Notes: generated by a model from the letters alone, not told the origin. Counted from the stretch's first letter, positions 38,341-51,428 are shown. The stretch is 64,000 bases of DNA from Nautilus pompilius (GCA_018389105.1 JACATO010000122.1:1883501-1947500); one strand, 5' to 3'. Numbers and translations: made by a program.

Positions 38341-40511
38341 TCTGATCTTGTCCAAATTTATCCATTACGTTTTGAACACATTGGTGCTTGTTAGCTGTTA
38401 CTTTTGCTCTGTGAACACTTACCACACAAAGTCCAGACAAACAGTCATATGCGATTGTCGACCTCAGCCAAGTTTTCACCATTCTCATTGTGCTAAACGA
38501 CCTTTCTGCTGTGCAGGTTGTTACTGGTAATGTTAGAGCAATATGAACTACTTGATAATTGGAAGGGAATAGATCAGTGAACTCTTACAACTCAATGAAG
38601 CCAGTTTTAATTTGATGACACATTGTTTGTTCCTCCTTTTTGGATCACATCTTAAACCAGGTGATGGCTTCAGCTTGCAAGTCTTCAATTCGGTACACTT
38701 CATTTATCTTTACAATCTGTTTATTGAATTCTTCATGTCCAATGTGTACCATTTGTACAGGATGAAGGCAAAGAAAACAGAACTTATGTTTATTTTGTGC
38801 AACAATCAGGCTGTCTAGTAATGAAATGATCGACTCAGTGTTTGACGAAAATATTCCTCCACTATTCAGCCATCAGCATTAGATCAAAGTTTCTTCCTTT
38901 TGCATTGTCTGGGAACAGATCATTCAATATTCAACTTCTTTGACAACTGCTGAACTTTGGTGAAAAATTTGTTGAATTGTCATTTTGCTTTTTGTTGGTA
39001 ATCATGAAACCCACTTACAAACTCCTGAAAATGATCATATACTTTTATTCAATAGCTTGGAAAGCTCGTGTTACAGATTATAGCATTGCCGAATGGCTAT
39101 AAATTAGTCAGACAAAGAAATAAACTTTACTGTGCTTGAAGCAGATTCTAATTGGTGTGCATCCTACCAGAAACTGTAGTGACCAGTACAATGAACTGAT
39201 CAAAAATGCATTCAGAGTTGTTGGAAAAAATTCTAATAGGTTGGATTACAAAATACTAGTGTTTCAGATGGTAGTGGCACATTTGAAAAAAGACAACTTC
39301 TCTTTGGTCTCTCACAAAAAAAGTTCTATGATATGCAATACAATTGGTACAATCAAAGCTATCACTGGTACACAATTCAAGTCATTTGCAATCAGATTGA
39401 GTTTATGCACATGCCCCTTTCCTTTTCTGCCATCATAGAGCACCCATTGTATCCCTGGTCATGCAGTTTTTGTAGATTCAAACCAAACCTTGTACACTGG
39501 TCAATGATAGCATTGGCAATGGAAGTAGCATCCAGTTTATATAATCTTGCAAATCCAAGAAATTCCTCTCCGATAATATTTCCAGTGGTCGTTGGGTGAT
39601 GAGACATACATCAAGTGACAATTGCTCCATTCTAGGTAGGTCATTATTTTTTATCAGCAAGTATTGAAAATCCAGGTATAATTGTTTGCTGAAGAAACTA
39701 TTTCTTCTCTGATAGTTTCTTCACAAAGACTGATTAATTCATTTGCTACACAGCAGATGTGCAGCAAGCATTAGCTGGAGCATTTTCAAAATGGTATCAT
39801 AGCATCTTATTCCCTGGTTCAACACAAAAACTAAACGGACTTTAAACACTTCCAGTTTTGCTTTCTTTACCACGTAGTGCAATATATCATGTGTACTAAA
39901 AAACAGAATGGCCAATAACATTGGACATAATACTTTCCAGTTTCGTTCAGCATCCTGCTTCAAAGCAATGACCAGTTGACACAAAATGTTCACCTGTTTG
40001 TTTTTTTCCTGATGATCAAAACGTTAGTTGCATCCACCTGTGCATTTCTGTGCCAAGCAGTAAGAATGACTTCAGGCACTTTCACGAAAGTCTTTATGCC
40101 TTGTAAAAGGTGCTGTGGTGAAGGCTTCCTGTGTTTGTTCCATGATCAACTGGCTTTGGGAAAATTGTCAGTATTTACAAATTGCTCCCTTTAGGTGTGC
40201 GGAATAACTAAGCCATGGTAAATATTGTTTCGCTACATGCGGCAGAACCTCTGGGCTCCATTTGCATCATTTTTGAAATCATAATTCTTGAGAGACGAGG
40301 AGTCACTTTTTACAAGTAGGTTGTGCTTAAGATTGTCCATTAGTTTTATAGACTAATTAACATGCCCTCCAGTATCATCAGAATGATTGGGTTGATCACA
40401 TTTAACTGCTGCTGTTGAATCTGGACCAGAGATAGTGCAGATTTGTTTGTAACTTTTTACCTTCTCTGCTGTTTCTAATTTCAATTTTGCTAAAAACTTT
40501 CTGATATCCAT
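38341..40511 (-). pseudogene. hAT transposase (ZMYM/TTF-zinc-finger type), decayed but full-length
   Basis: Begins at an ATG at 40511 reading MDIRKFLAKLKLE, the typical N-terminus of this hAT group. A TTF-type zinc-finger remnant follows around 40250-40130 (RFCRHVAKQYLPWLSYS; AFTTAPFTRHKDFRES, after frameshifts). The catalytic-domain region at 40000-39390 gives IEQLSL-like and FARLYKLDATSIANAI, then LHDQGYNGCSMMAEKERG (family: VGQGYDGASxMSGxxxG). The C-terminal dimerisation domain near 38520-38340 reads TAERSFSTMRMVKTWLRSTI, then AYDCLSGLCVVSVHR, and is the best-preserved part. Length is close to the family norm, but stops and frameshifts separate the parts. The QGYDG Asp is Asn here. No 8-bp target duplication was identified. 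Confidence 0.85.
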
Positions 40512-41336
40512 TTTTGAAAAATGAGGATTAACAGAATATCTAAAACAAATAGAAATGTAAACTCTACTTGACTGGATCACTCGGTTACTGAATATGGATT
40601 CCTTTGCCAGTTTTTATAGCCTAGTGGGATCTGGAAATTGGCTCCTTGCACTTAGATTAACCAATTAGAAGTGCTGCTAGGGTCACTAAATAACTAATCA
40701 AAATGCAGTTATACTAATCATTTGACAACCTCTTCATTTATTAAATAATCTATCAGCTTGTTTCTCAAAACTAGACAGTGACACATGGTTTAGCTATTTT
40801 GACATACACAGCATAAGGCACTGCCAGTCTTATATTGCATTCTGGGTCTTTGACCTTTTGACCTCCCTTGGGCAAAAATTAATGCCGTCATTGCATCCAT
40901 CACCATCAAGTTACCACAGGAAAAGAATGAATATGAATATCCAACTAACTACATATTTATTCATTTTCTGAAGCTGTAGCATTACAAAGTGAATAATAGA
41001 TTTATTAAATTTCATTGGTATTTTAACAATTCATTTCTTAAAAAGGATGTTTTTCTTTGAGTATACAGTTTGTAGGCAGATAATAATTTAAATACCATAT
41101 GTTTCACACATGTAAAATGAGATCCTAAAGTTTCTGAAAGACAATATTTAAACTTTTTCAGTTGCATCACTAAACGTAAAATGTCACTATTGGCTAGACA
41201 AATATATAACTTCCAAAATGCATTGAAATATACTTGTATGCAATATGATAAACAGAGATTTGAGTATTCCTGCTGTGAGTCTGTCTGCCTTAGTATCAGC
41301 AAAAAATTCAAACCTAGATAGGTAAAAATTGCTCCT

Positions 41337-41700
41337 TTGGTTTTCACAGAACAGAATCCAAAAACACCCAGATGTTACCGAAGCAGAACATCTCCTTCAC
41401 CTGTTCTGATAATTTCAAAAGAATCCTCCATTGGAAAAGGTCTGTCTGCTGTGTTATTCATGGCATCATTCAGAAACTTTCTGCCAAATGGGGATACTTT
41501 TAATGCTGCCTGCTACTTCACATTACTCAGGGACCATGTGCAACCTGCAATAAGAGACAAGACAAAAAAATCTCCCCAAGGCCTACAAAACATAATCAGT
41601 CATTGGTGTAATGGGATGGAAGGTCCATCTACCTTACAGCTCTGATTTTCAGCCTAGTGATCTGCACATAGTCTGGTTAGCTGGGTGCTCATAAACCATC
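41337..41700 (+). pseudogene. mariner transposase C-terminal fossil
   Basis: The open frame at 41337-41645 contains NFLPNGDTFNAACYFTLLRD followed by HVQPAIRDKTKK, matching the F.P.G.T.NA.YC..L..L..AIR.K segment of mariner transposases. Out of frame just after, LPYSSDFQPSDLH at about 41630-41670 matches PPYSPDLAPSDYH, keeping the third catalytic Asp. The HDNARPH motif with the second Asp is unrecognisable. The N-terminal half and inverted repeats were not found, so it is a truncated relic. Confidence 0.6.
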
Positions 41701-41759
41701 AGAATATAGTTCCTTCATCACACACCAAACTAAATAGGCTACATAAGTGAGCTCTTACA

Positions 41760-42304
41760 CCAGTGGGAAATATAACAGTTATCCTATAATTCTATTATTC
41801 AGTATCTGGTAGGATCGTATCTTTTGGCATAGAATCTACCAGGCTATCAATGACGACTTATCCAAATTTTCCAAAATTTCTAGATATTCTTTCAATCACT
41901 GATGTGAGATCAGTGGAGATGTTTTTTTTTTTTTTTGGCCCTAAAAAAATCCCATTTGAGCATTTTGATATCTAAATTTGCATAGCCCAAGAAAGCAAAC
42001 AATGCATTCCACTTCTCCATAATTTAGTGATGGTAACCAATGAAATAGACTATTGGTGATCAATTCAAATTTGATTGGTAATGGTTACAGCTTCCTCTCT
42101 TAAACAGATAAGTTATTTGATACAAAACAGCAAAAGGACCAACAGCATCACAATGTAGCCTGCGATTAATTAATTACCTGACTTTAAATAAGAAAAATCT
42201 CAGTTTTTAGTGTTCATTTTCAGATACCTTGCTGGCAGTTGATGGACTCGCATTTCTCAGAAAGCTCAAATTATTATGGCAGAATGTGTATCATTTCAAC
42301 ACTA
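41760..42304. other. Unassigned spacer
   Basis: Contains a poly-T run near 41921. Possibly the 3' remainder of the mariner relic; nothing specific seen. Confidence 0.4.
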
Positions 42305-42488
42305 CAGTACAATCTCGGTTTAACAGACTAATAGGAGGGAAGAGGGGGTCCATTAAATCTGGACCTTTACACATGTAAAAGGCACCCAAGCAAAACATTT
42401 TTTGGAAAGCTCACCGCACACTTTTGTCAGGAGTACCAGACAGCATCCTTTGCTTTGAATAGGGTCCATTAAATCGAGGTTTTTACTA
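42305..42488. mobile_element. 184-bp Tigger-like MITE
   Basis: Flanked by TA at 42303-42304 and 42489-42490. Left end CAGTACAATCTCGGTTTAAC; right end in reverse complement TAGTAAAAACCTCGATTTAA. An internal GGTCCATTAAATC occurs near both ends in the same orientation. The ACCTCGATTTAA-type terminus and TA duplication fit a pogo/Tigger miniature element. No coding capacity. Confidence 0.75.
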
Positions 42489-42490
42489 TA

Positions 42491-45400
42491 CTGCAATATA
42501 AGATATAATCAGTGTAATCTCAGAAATTTACCCAGAATTCAGTTAAAGCAGTGTGTAACATAAGATATGGCAAGATGACTAAAAATCAACTGTAAGTAAT
42601 GTGATGCTTAAGTATTTAGTAGGGAAAACAAAATATGCTTTCACAAAAATTGGAAGGAAATCAGTACAAAGAAAGCAACCATGTCATGTTTCTTCTGCAT
42701 GTAGCAATAATTTTACTAGGTTAAAAACTACCACACACACATAGAAACAGAGGGGGGCACTGAGAACTCTGCCTACTTTGCCTCCAAATTATGGTCTTTT
42801 GCTTTTACAAAATGCCCTCTCACTAGTACAAATACATATTTGATACAATATTATCGATCTCAATTTATTGTCATCAATCAAAGGTTCCTGCGTTTTGGTA
42901 CTCAGTATTTTTCATTAGAATTATAGTATACAATATGTGAATTATTTTCCTTGAGATGTTTAGAATTGTAATGTAAAATTTGAACTAACTAATTAATCAT
43001 CTTGGGACAATTATTATTGTAATTCCAAGTACTTACCTTACTATTTAATAGATTTACCACTAGGCACTTGTGGCACAAATAGTTAACCAATCAATGCTTG
43101 TAATTTTTTGATGCCTATCAATCTAATAAATCATATGCCAATCAACCCTGTCAATGATCTGAACATAGCCAATCAGTTTAAAAAATGGTTCCCACTTTTT
43201 TGGTGACTGGGAGTTTTCCATAATTCATGTCTCTGGTAGCATACATATACTTTTGTGTAATCTTCAGTAACATTTCATTCAAAATGGACAATTCTTCACA
43301 GTATAATAGAAAATTTTGAAACTCTGAGGTTGGGGATAAAGCTCTTCATCACATTTCACGCCAAAGTGCGCCACACTCCACACAGTCTGATTATCATAAA
43401 AAAAAATTTTAAATTAATATTGTGCCATTATTTTTGTTGAACTTTTAAATCTGACAGGAATCTGTGAGTGAAAGCAAAGTGGGTTCAGTCAGTTAAACAA
43501 AATTAGGATCTTTTTCTCCATATTTCAGATTTTTATAATAATATTACCAGTGTTAAACTTTTACTGTACATAAAATATAAGGAAGGGACAATACACAGTA
43601 GTAGTAGTAGTCTGTGCCCTGACACAGTTACCAGAGTAGGAAACAAAAAATGAACATGCTGACTAGTTGGTGTTGTCAGCCTCACAACTGGTACAAAACG
43701 AATGTTATTTCATCAGACTTGTTACATTTACTTTCGGAAGTAGCTGTAAAAGGTTTCCGAACAGTGTGCAATTATTGACAATTCATTTTCAAGAAGCTCA
43801 TGTGATGGTAAGAAACTGAGCACTGAAACAAATGAAACAGGATCCCTATTTCTGGGTTTCCCCAAGGCCATAGCAGCTAAAAAAAAAAACAAAACAAAAA
43901 CAACAGGACTGAAGTAGAGATTTCTCCTATTGTTAAATGTACCATGCTCTTCACACAAGAGGCTCTGTCTGTGTGCTTTTCCTGACATTTCATTTGCTGT
44001 TAAAGTTATTCTGACTTTTTATTTTTACCTCTGAAGATTAGTATCCAGGGTTCAAAACTGAACATTTTACATATTCTATAAAAATATCTTGGATTAATTG
44101 TAATAATAATAAAAAAAAAAAACATGACAATATAAACTAACCGACAGGATATAAAGTTTGCCGAGTCCTGGTTCAGAAGATGAACATGTGGTGCCAGGCA
44201 TGTTAAATCACCGGAACACTGATAAAGAGATACATATGACGTTTTTTTTGCTGGGCAAAGGCTCTTGCAGTCAGGGCAACAATTAAAAATTTTGGACATG
44301 TGATATCATTCCATAAACCCCTACAGGACGTGTGTGAACATGTGACATCTTTCAGGTTACTACCTTGTATGTCAGGTTGATCACAAGGTATATGGCGCAT
44401 ATCACCTTTTCTGCACATACATAGCAAAGTTTGGGTAACCATGCAATAAAGTCAAACTAAGATAAACACTGACTGAAAATGTTCTGTACCATAAAAGTAA
44501 GGTTATTCATTTATTTCAGAGATGCTTCATAGTTCACTCAAGTACAATCAAAATTGATTGGTAGGGTTTCATTTTTTTTAGAATTATAATAATTTTTCTT
44601 GTCTCTCTCTCTCTTTTTTTTTTTTTTGAACCTTGATAAGTTTACCAACTTCAAATAAGATTTATTAGAAATAAATTAGTATTTTCAGATATTACAAACA
44701 TTAAAAATAAATTTCTGAAGGTAGCAAAAGTTTTCCAACTCAACAACTCACTAATGTTACTATTGATTTTGTACCTTGATTTTGCTTATTCAAATCAATG
44801 TTGCAAATAGTATAATGGACAATTTGATTTTAGTGTATACTGAAAAATAGTTAAGTAAATGCATTTTCCTTGTTTGTTTGTTTTTTCAAATTTTGTAACT
44901 CATATATGACAGTACAGTGCCTAAATATAATGCACTAGCCTGGAGAGGGATGGGCTGTGCCAGGCTGTAAAATTCCCTAGATACTCCTCTCGAGGTCCCC
45001 CTATGGGACAAGTGAAGTGAAGTCGCACTTCTGAAAAGATTTCAAAACTTTGAGCAAGTAACCGCACAAAATTAAATACTCTGCTGAAAATTCAGGTGTA
45101 TATTAGATTAGAAATTACAACCTCATTGGCATATTGCAGTAATTACCTAAAGATATCTAATACTATATTAGTTCAAGTGACATTTTATACCATAAATAAA
45201 GATTTTATCCTGAAAGAAAATGCTGGGGTTTTTTTTTTGTTGTTGTTGTTGTTTTTTTTTACACTATTAGAAAAATGAGCTAAAAGGATGATTTATAAAA
45301 GTATGCATCATGCGATAACAACATGATTCTTAAGTTTTCTTCTTTAAAAGTTACAGTACATATATTGTAGTTGAATATGCTTTAAGATAACCACCTTTAA

Positions 45401-46248
45401 TGAATCTACCAACACAGTTTAATGCTAATGTAATTATTTCACAAAGCTCTTTAGTTAACATCCAGATATCTAGAAATTATTGAAGCATTCAAATTGTTCT
45501 GTTTAAAATTTATGACCAGTTAGTACAGTAAACTAGAACCTGTAAATTAAAAATGAACTTTTTTCAGATATCTTATGGTAAACTGCTAATGTTTCATATT
45601 AACCAACAGTTGGTAAGAAGGGAAAACTGGAGATGCTGTGAAGCTAAGCCACTTATTATATATATACACCAGGTCAGATTTGATAACAATTTGTAAGATA
45701 AACCCAAATTTAAGTAAACAAAAGCTGATCTGTAATAAACTAAATCAGAGCCAAAATAATAGTGCACAAGAATTATTATGAGAACGGGGACAATGATTCT
45801 GTAATTATTATTATATTCTTGATAGCTGTCGTTATCCAGTATCAAACCCCTTTTGTCTGAAATTGTCTAAATGGTTTCACATTTCTTTGCAATAAATAAG
45901 ATTCCTAAACTCCAAAAGATTGCTGTCATAGCAAACCAGATTTCACATGTGTTTCTGATAAACTTGTTTACTTTCTGAAGCCAGGTATTAGATGCCTTTG
46001 GATGACTGTCATGTCAAATGTTATTTTGCAATACAACAGTGGTCCTTTGCTTGACCTCCTTGATGCCTTATCTTGTTCTCGCCTGCACAGAATTATATGA
46101 AGCAAAGAAGTTTGTTTTATGCTAATTTAATCTTGTATCCAAATATAAAATTTCTGTATCTGTTATATAAAAGATGAATGTAACTGTTTATGTATTGCAT
46201 ATTGGTGTCTGTAAACTAAATAAATATAAAAAAAAACTAAATGGAGTA
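42491..46248. other. Mostly AT-rich spacer without recognisable gene
   Basis: The open frames at 43728-43988, 44006-44299 and 44203-44442 on the minus strand have no family motif. A compact GC-richer patch at about 44938-45030 stands out from the surroundings but is unassigned. Confidence 0.45.
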
Positions 46249-46682
46249 TGACAAAAACCTGTTATCCAAGCACCAGGTAACTGACTTCACCAGCCAAAAT
46301 CTGTTTATTTTTGTTATCCAACCTTTGTAGTTCATGGGTTAGTCGCCAGAACTGAACTGTTGTTTGTGCATGCTCAATCATTCTTGAAATGGTTAGAATC
46401 CTTTACACTTGCTGCTCAGCTGTATTCTTGCTCACTGGTGATTTTTATCAGTAATAATAATTGTAATCCTTTCAATAGGTCAACCAATAATGCTATAATA
46501 TTTAACCTAGTCCCTCAACAAACAATCCAAAGAAAGTGTGTAATAATTCTAAGTACTGAGCAGAAGTAAAGACAAACAAAAAGTTGTTGTTAGATAACCA
46601 GAGTCCCTCCATCCAGGTATCCAATGTTTTCAGATATCTAACCATCTCCACGTCCAATTAGGGTCAGATAACATATTTATTG
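46249..46682. mobile_element. Possible Tigger-like MITE
   Basis: TA at 46247-46248 and 46683-46684. Left end TGACAAAAACCTGTTATCCA; right end in reverse complement CAATAAATATGTTATCTGAC. The TTATCC motif recurs near both ends (TTGTTATCCAACC, GGTATCCAATG), as in related elements. Terminal similarity is imperfect, so the assignment is tentative. Confidence 0.45.
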
Positions 46683-47896
46683 TACATTAAAAAAAAATAA
46701 AGTTTATTTCATGAAACATGATTTTTAAAGCTAAAACCAAACAAGAAAGCCAGCCAGCCTCAAGGCTAATATTTAATAAAAACTGAAGCACTTGTATTAT
46801 TCAAATAAACTGTTTCACTAATTTAAACAATAAAAAAATGAGCAATTTAAATCTTTAAATAATAAAGCAAATAAGTAAACAAACAAACAAATTTATGAAA
46901 AGAAAATTTTAAAATACATTATATTAATTTTCAAAACTGATGCCAGAAGTGGTGACACTCTGGAAAATGTTCGAAGAATTTTTTTAAAAAGATGAAGTTC
47001 TTTTAAAAAAAAAAAAAAAAAAAAAATCAGAAAGAGCAAATTTGGACATTTACTTTATACATCAATGATTAACAGAAATTACTTACAAATAAAAAAATTT
47101 TCAAAGCTTGAAATTTCAAAATTACTTTATATTAAAAGAAAATAATTTTAATAAAAATATACAAAATCATATAGAAAACTTTTCTTTTTCTCATTTACTT
47201 TTTACTGCATAAAAACAAGAATTTTCACATTTTAGGGCTTCTAGCAACAAATTAGCATATACCTCAAATATTCAGATACACCTGTAGGTAGTCTTATATT
47301 TTCTCAATAATTTAATCAATGAATAAGCAGAATTATACTAATTTTGAGCAGAACTATAAATATTCTGAGTGACACTTAAGAAGAAGGAGACTTCAGAATA
47401 AACCTTGACAAAAAAAGTGTTTTGCCACACACACACACACAAAGCAGCCAACAGAAATAATGCAGAACTCTTCACTCAAGTAGTAGTAAATACTTCTCAC
47501 GCCTACAAAAACGTAGATGGAGATATTTAAAAGAGAAGTTGAAGGTGAGAAGGAAATGCACGTCTAAACATCTTACCAGAACACACACATTTAAAATATA
47601 GGAAACTGATTTAGAAAAATAAAACTTCAACAAGACATTTCCAATAAAAAAGTAAAAGATTTTTTAGATTAATATGCCTCTTTATAGTTTATTGATGTAG
47701 AAATTAGAAGTTATATCAAACCGAAAACTGTTATAAAACTGCAATCTAAACATTCTTATTAAACTTAACATTACTGCTAAATACTGGAACTTTTTTAGAA
47801 AAAAATATTATTTCTGGCAAAAAACAAAACCTGCTCCTAAATATTCCCACCACAGCAAGTTAACGACCCCCAAACAAAGACTTCATCAAAAATGTA
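46683..47896. other. AT-rich stretch without recognisable gene
   Basis: Homopolymer-rich AT spacer with a short (AC)n run near 47423-47441. Confidence 0.5.
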
Positions 47897-48030
47897 CAGG
47901 TGCATCTCAAAAAATTAGAACATCGTGGAAGAGTTAATTTTTTTCCGTAATTTAATTCAAACTGCAAACCACATTGCTAAATCAGTTTCAACCTTTGGAT
48001 CTGTCTCACTCAAAAATTAGCCATTAATCT
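47897..48030 (+). mobile_element. Left end of a dispersed TA-flanked DNA transposon
   Basis: After TA, the sequence CAGGTGCATCTCAAAAAATT, then AGAACATCGTGGAAGAGTTA, resembles a terminus that I remember from vertebrate genomes (GTGCATCTCAATAAATTAGA and on). The similarity seems to continue for about 100 bp, through TTTGGATCTG. The right end was not found, so the extent is unknown and the family name is withheld. Confidence 0.4.
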
Positions 48031-48039
48031 CCAGAATCA

Positions 48040-48800
48040 AATATACTAAAGAAAACTAACAGTTGGAACAGTTACAGATGAGAAAACACTATTTCAAATT
48101 TCATATAAGCTGCTCAGGAGAAAAAAAAAAAAAACACAAGTGATAACAAAATGTTTTAACCAATTTCCAACCCAACAGCATCTATATAAAGTTAGACTGA
48201 CAAATATGCAACTAAATCCCCTGAACAAGAAAAAAAAAACAAACAAAAAACACCTGGAAGTAAAAAAGTATCTGCAAAACTTATGACATTCTCTTATATA
48301 AGAACATTGGTTGCCCCTGACTGATTTTGCAGGGAAAAAACCAGAATCACCCGTAGGAAATCCAAAACAGCAGTAAAATATATTATTTTTATTATTGATA
48401 TTTATTGACATTTTTAATTCAGTTCCATTTATTTTAAGTAAACCTAATGTATTTTAAGAGATATTTTTTAAAAAAACTTTAACAATGCCCATTTAAATGT
48501 CAAAGATATGAATAAAAGCAGATTCAGCATAATATCTTTCTTTAGCATAATGATTTCATTTGTTATTTTATAAAAAAAAACAAAAAAACAATTCATGAAA
48601 ATATCTCCAACCAAAGTTTTGTCCTATGATCAAAAGATTTTTCTTCATCTGGCAGGTCCCACATGTTTACTACCAAGATTCATTTATTATCATTATCTTT
48701 CCTGCTGTCAGTGTAGCTACTATCTCTGGGGCAATTTCTATACAATTCATGACAGTCCCCAACAATTTTAACTAAAAAATTAGCTTTCTTTGATTAAGGA
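48040..48800. other. AT-rich stretch, nothing recognised
   Basis: May include the remainder of the element starting at 47897. The open frame at 48094-48411 on the minus strand has no family motif. Confidence 0.4.
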
Positions 48801-49000
48801 GCAAAGCTATTATGTGCGAAGTGCCAATGCTATGCTCACAGGTAATTACAGCTATCCCAATAGTTGCAAACATCTATCTTATAGCGGTGAATAAAACAAC
48901 AAGCAAAAATATTATGCCTGAAGTGCCAATACTATGTCCATAGGTAATTAAAGCTATCCCAACAGCTGCAAACATTTTTCTTATAGCAGTGAATAAAGTT
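48801..49000 (+). repeat. 102-bp tandem dimer
   Basis: Unit 1 begins GCAAAGCTATTATGTGCGAA at 48801; unit 2 begins GCAAAAATATTATGCCTGAA at 48903. They share GAAGTGCCAAT, GGTAATTA, AGCTATCCCAA and GCRGTGAATAAA in the same order. I estimate about 85% identity, so the duplication is older than the 2.05-kb one. No coding meaning seen. Confidence 0.85.
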
Positions 49001-50561
49001 CTTAATTCAATCATGAGACAAAATCCATACTTTTTGAGAAGTTCGTTAGAATAATCCTCAAAAATAAGATTAATTTTAAGTAGTCAGATTTTATCTGTAT
49101 TTCTTTTAAAAATGTATCAAAATGTACAAAACAACTTTGGCTACCACATCCACAGAGCACCATGTAGATAAACTTAAAATTACGTATGTTTTCTTTTCCT
49201 TACTTTAAATTCTCTGTATATATGGTAACTAATGGAAATACTTAAATGGCCATTTGCTGAGTACAACTTTATGTAAATCATTGCTGACTATTTAAAAAAA
49301 TATTAGTTTTCTCATGGAAAAGGACTAAAGAAACCTTAAAGAAAGTATGAAATCAATATAGGTATAGTGAAGTTGTTTGTGTAGAAGTAGTTTGCTTCAT
49401 TTCACTAAAAATGTTTGCTTTAAAAAATACCTTTAAAGTTTCTTCATTTATTATTTCAGTGAGACAAGATCAAATGTCTGCTTAGTTTTAAAAGCTTTAG
49501 AAGAGAATTTGGAAAAAAAGTTAGATTTTTAAAACCTGTCATGCAACTTTAAAACTCCAGATTAATGGCAAAAAGATAATAAATTTTATAGGATTCACCA
49601 AATCTTACTCAAATTACTTTTTTAATTTCTGCCTTTCTGGTACCAATAAATGCCTAATTCACAAGGTGCATATGACCTTGTCTTCACCTCAGACTGTACA
49701 TGAACCTTGTAATAGCAGATTCATGCTATCATTTACTCTTATTGCTGCTTAATGATTGACACAATGCTCATTACTCTGCCATGTGACATCTGAGAATAAT
49801 AGCTCTCTTTGAAAGGTTCACTGTGGTTATGTCTGGCTAATCAACACAAAATATTTTACATTACTGACCTTCATAATTTCTGAAAACTTAGCTGCAAGGC
49901 TTCCAGTTAATCCTGTTACATTAATGCTTCTGGGAGGTAGAAGAGCACTAAGATGATGAACAATAGTGATAACTGATAAACACAGAGTATCACTGAAAAA
50001 TAGCTTATGCTATTTATACAAATCACAAAGTTAGTTCTTTTTGGTTATTTACTACCCCCAACCAACAGGTAAATCTGTTAAGAAAACTGTAATTAGTCCA
50101 CCTGACTGCTAATCTGGAAGTATCATACTAAAATTATTTTATTTCCTTTTTTCTTTCTTTTAATTTTCCAATTTAATGTATACGTATTTATGTAATCAAT
50201 CACAGAATAGGAACATTAATTCAATACCTTTTGGTTCCTACAAAAGTATTTAAAAAATAAAAAACAGTGGTGCGATGTCCTTTGTAACTCAACAGGAAAC
50301 TATGCTTGGTATTTTTTAATATGCATTTCTTATTGATACATGAAACCATCCTGACAGAAATGTTGCAGATATCTGCAAAGTAGAAAATAAAGCCTAATCC
50401 CAGGAAAAAATTGTTAACACAACTCAACTACATGTTTGACAGTTTCCAAACTTTCCAATTGACAGACTTCAAGTTGTAACTGTTCACATTCATTAAATGT
50501 CAGCAAGTTCTATCCTAACATGAAACAAATCATGGGGCTGTTTCACTCAGCTGACACAATA
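49001..50561. other. AT-rich stretch without recognisable gene
   Basis: No motif, transposon end or RNA gene was recognised; open frames are short. Confidence 0.5.
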
Positions 50562-50685
50562 CAGAAATACCCCCAACTTACGTAAATTCGACTTTATGTA
50601 AGAAATAAATTCCAAAAAGAATTAAAAATATGGCAAAAACACTACGTAGAGATACATGTGGGTACCTGGTTATGAGCGGGCACTA

Positions 50686-51207
50686 CAGGTTGAGAATCCC
50701 TTATCCAAAATCCTTAGGGCCGAATGTGTTTTAAATTTCGGAATTTTTCGAGTTTTAGAATATAGGTATACCAGCGTAATTTGGTAGCTAACCTACTGGG
50801 GAATGGGGACTGGGCACAAGTTCATTTACAACATTATAACTGCATATGACACATGTGGCCTACAGGTAGTTTAAGCAATATTTTAAAACCATTTTGTGCA
50901 TGAAACCATAAGAAAAAGATGTGCATCTAACCGTCAGAAAGGTAAGCTACCACTACGGTAGGTAGGCCTGCCTGCCGGTACCATAGGGGTATTTGCAGGT
51001 CTTTTCAACATTTTCAAAGTATACTCACACGAACAACAGATCACGGAAAAAGCAAAAATAATTATGGTGAGTAGTACGTGTACTTCAAGTGTCTCTGAAT
51101 CCATGTGGCACCAAGGAACCTTCTGGAATTTTCCACTGAAGGCACTCCAAAAAAATATTTTGGATTTTGGTGCTTTTCAGAATCTTGGATTAGGGATTCT
51201 CGACTTG
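50686..51207. mobile_element. MER2-like Tigger non-autonomous element, copy 2 (nested)
   Basis: 522 bp between TA at 50684-50685 and 51208-51209. Left end CAGGTTGAGAATCCCTTATC; right end in reverse complement CAAGTCGAGAATCCCTAATC. Same family as the copy at 8212-8709, sharing TACAACATTATAACTGCATA, GTGGCCTACAGGTAGTTT and TTTTGTGCATGAAACCATA. It is inserted in another Tigger-like element, so it is the younger of the two. Confidence 0.85.
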
Positions 51208-51353
51208 TACTTTTAGCTGTGAAGTAACGCATGCTGGAGTCTGAGTCAGGGTTAGTTGGCCAGAATCCCTCTCCAATGCTCTCACTTATACATCGGTATC
51301 CATCAAGTGAGTTTAGTTGTGCATAAATCTTTTCATTTTACATATATTTTTCA

Positions 51354-51428
51354 ATGGCGCCAAAGTGTGAAGGTGATGCTAGTGCTGGTGATTCTGCAAA
51401 GAAGCTTAAAGTAGCCGGTGAACAATAG
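51354..51428 (+). pseudogene. Residual N-terminus of a pogo/Tigger transposase
   Basis: Short frame of 24 codons starting MAPKCEGDASAGDSAKK and ending in TAG. The Ser/Ala/Lys-rich start is typical of Tigger transposases just before the CENP-B-like helix-turn-helix domain. Everything after it is deleted, which marks the surrounding element as an internal-deletion derivative. Confidence 0.5.

Noticed and set aside
39136-39599. Two + strand open frames of 88-100 codons
   Set aside because: They are antisense to the hAT transposase, whose minus-strand motifs explain the region.
44203-44442. Cys-containing 79-codon minus-strand frame as a small secreted protein
   Set aside because: No signal-peptide-like start and no recognisable cysteine framework.
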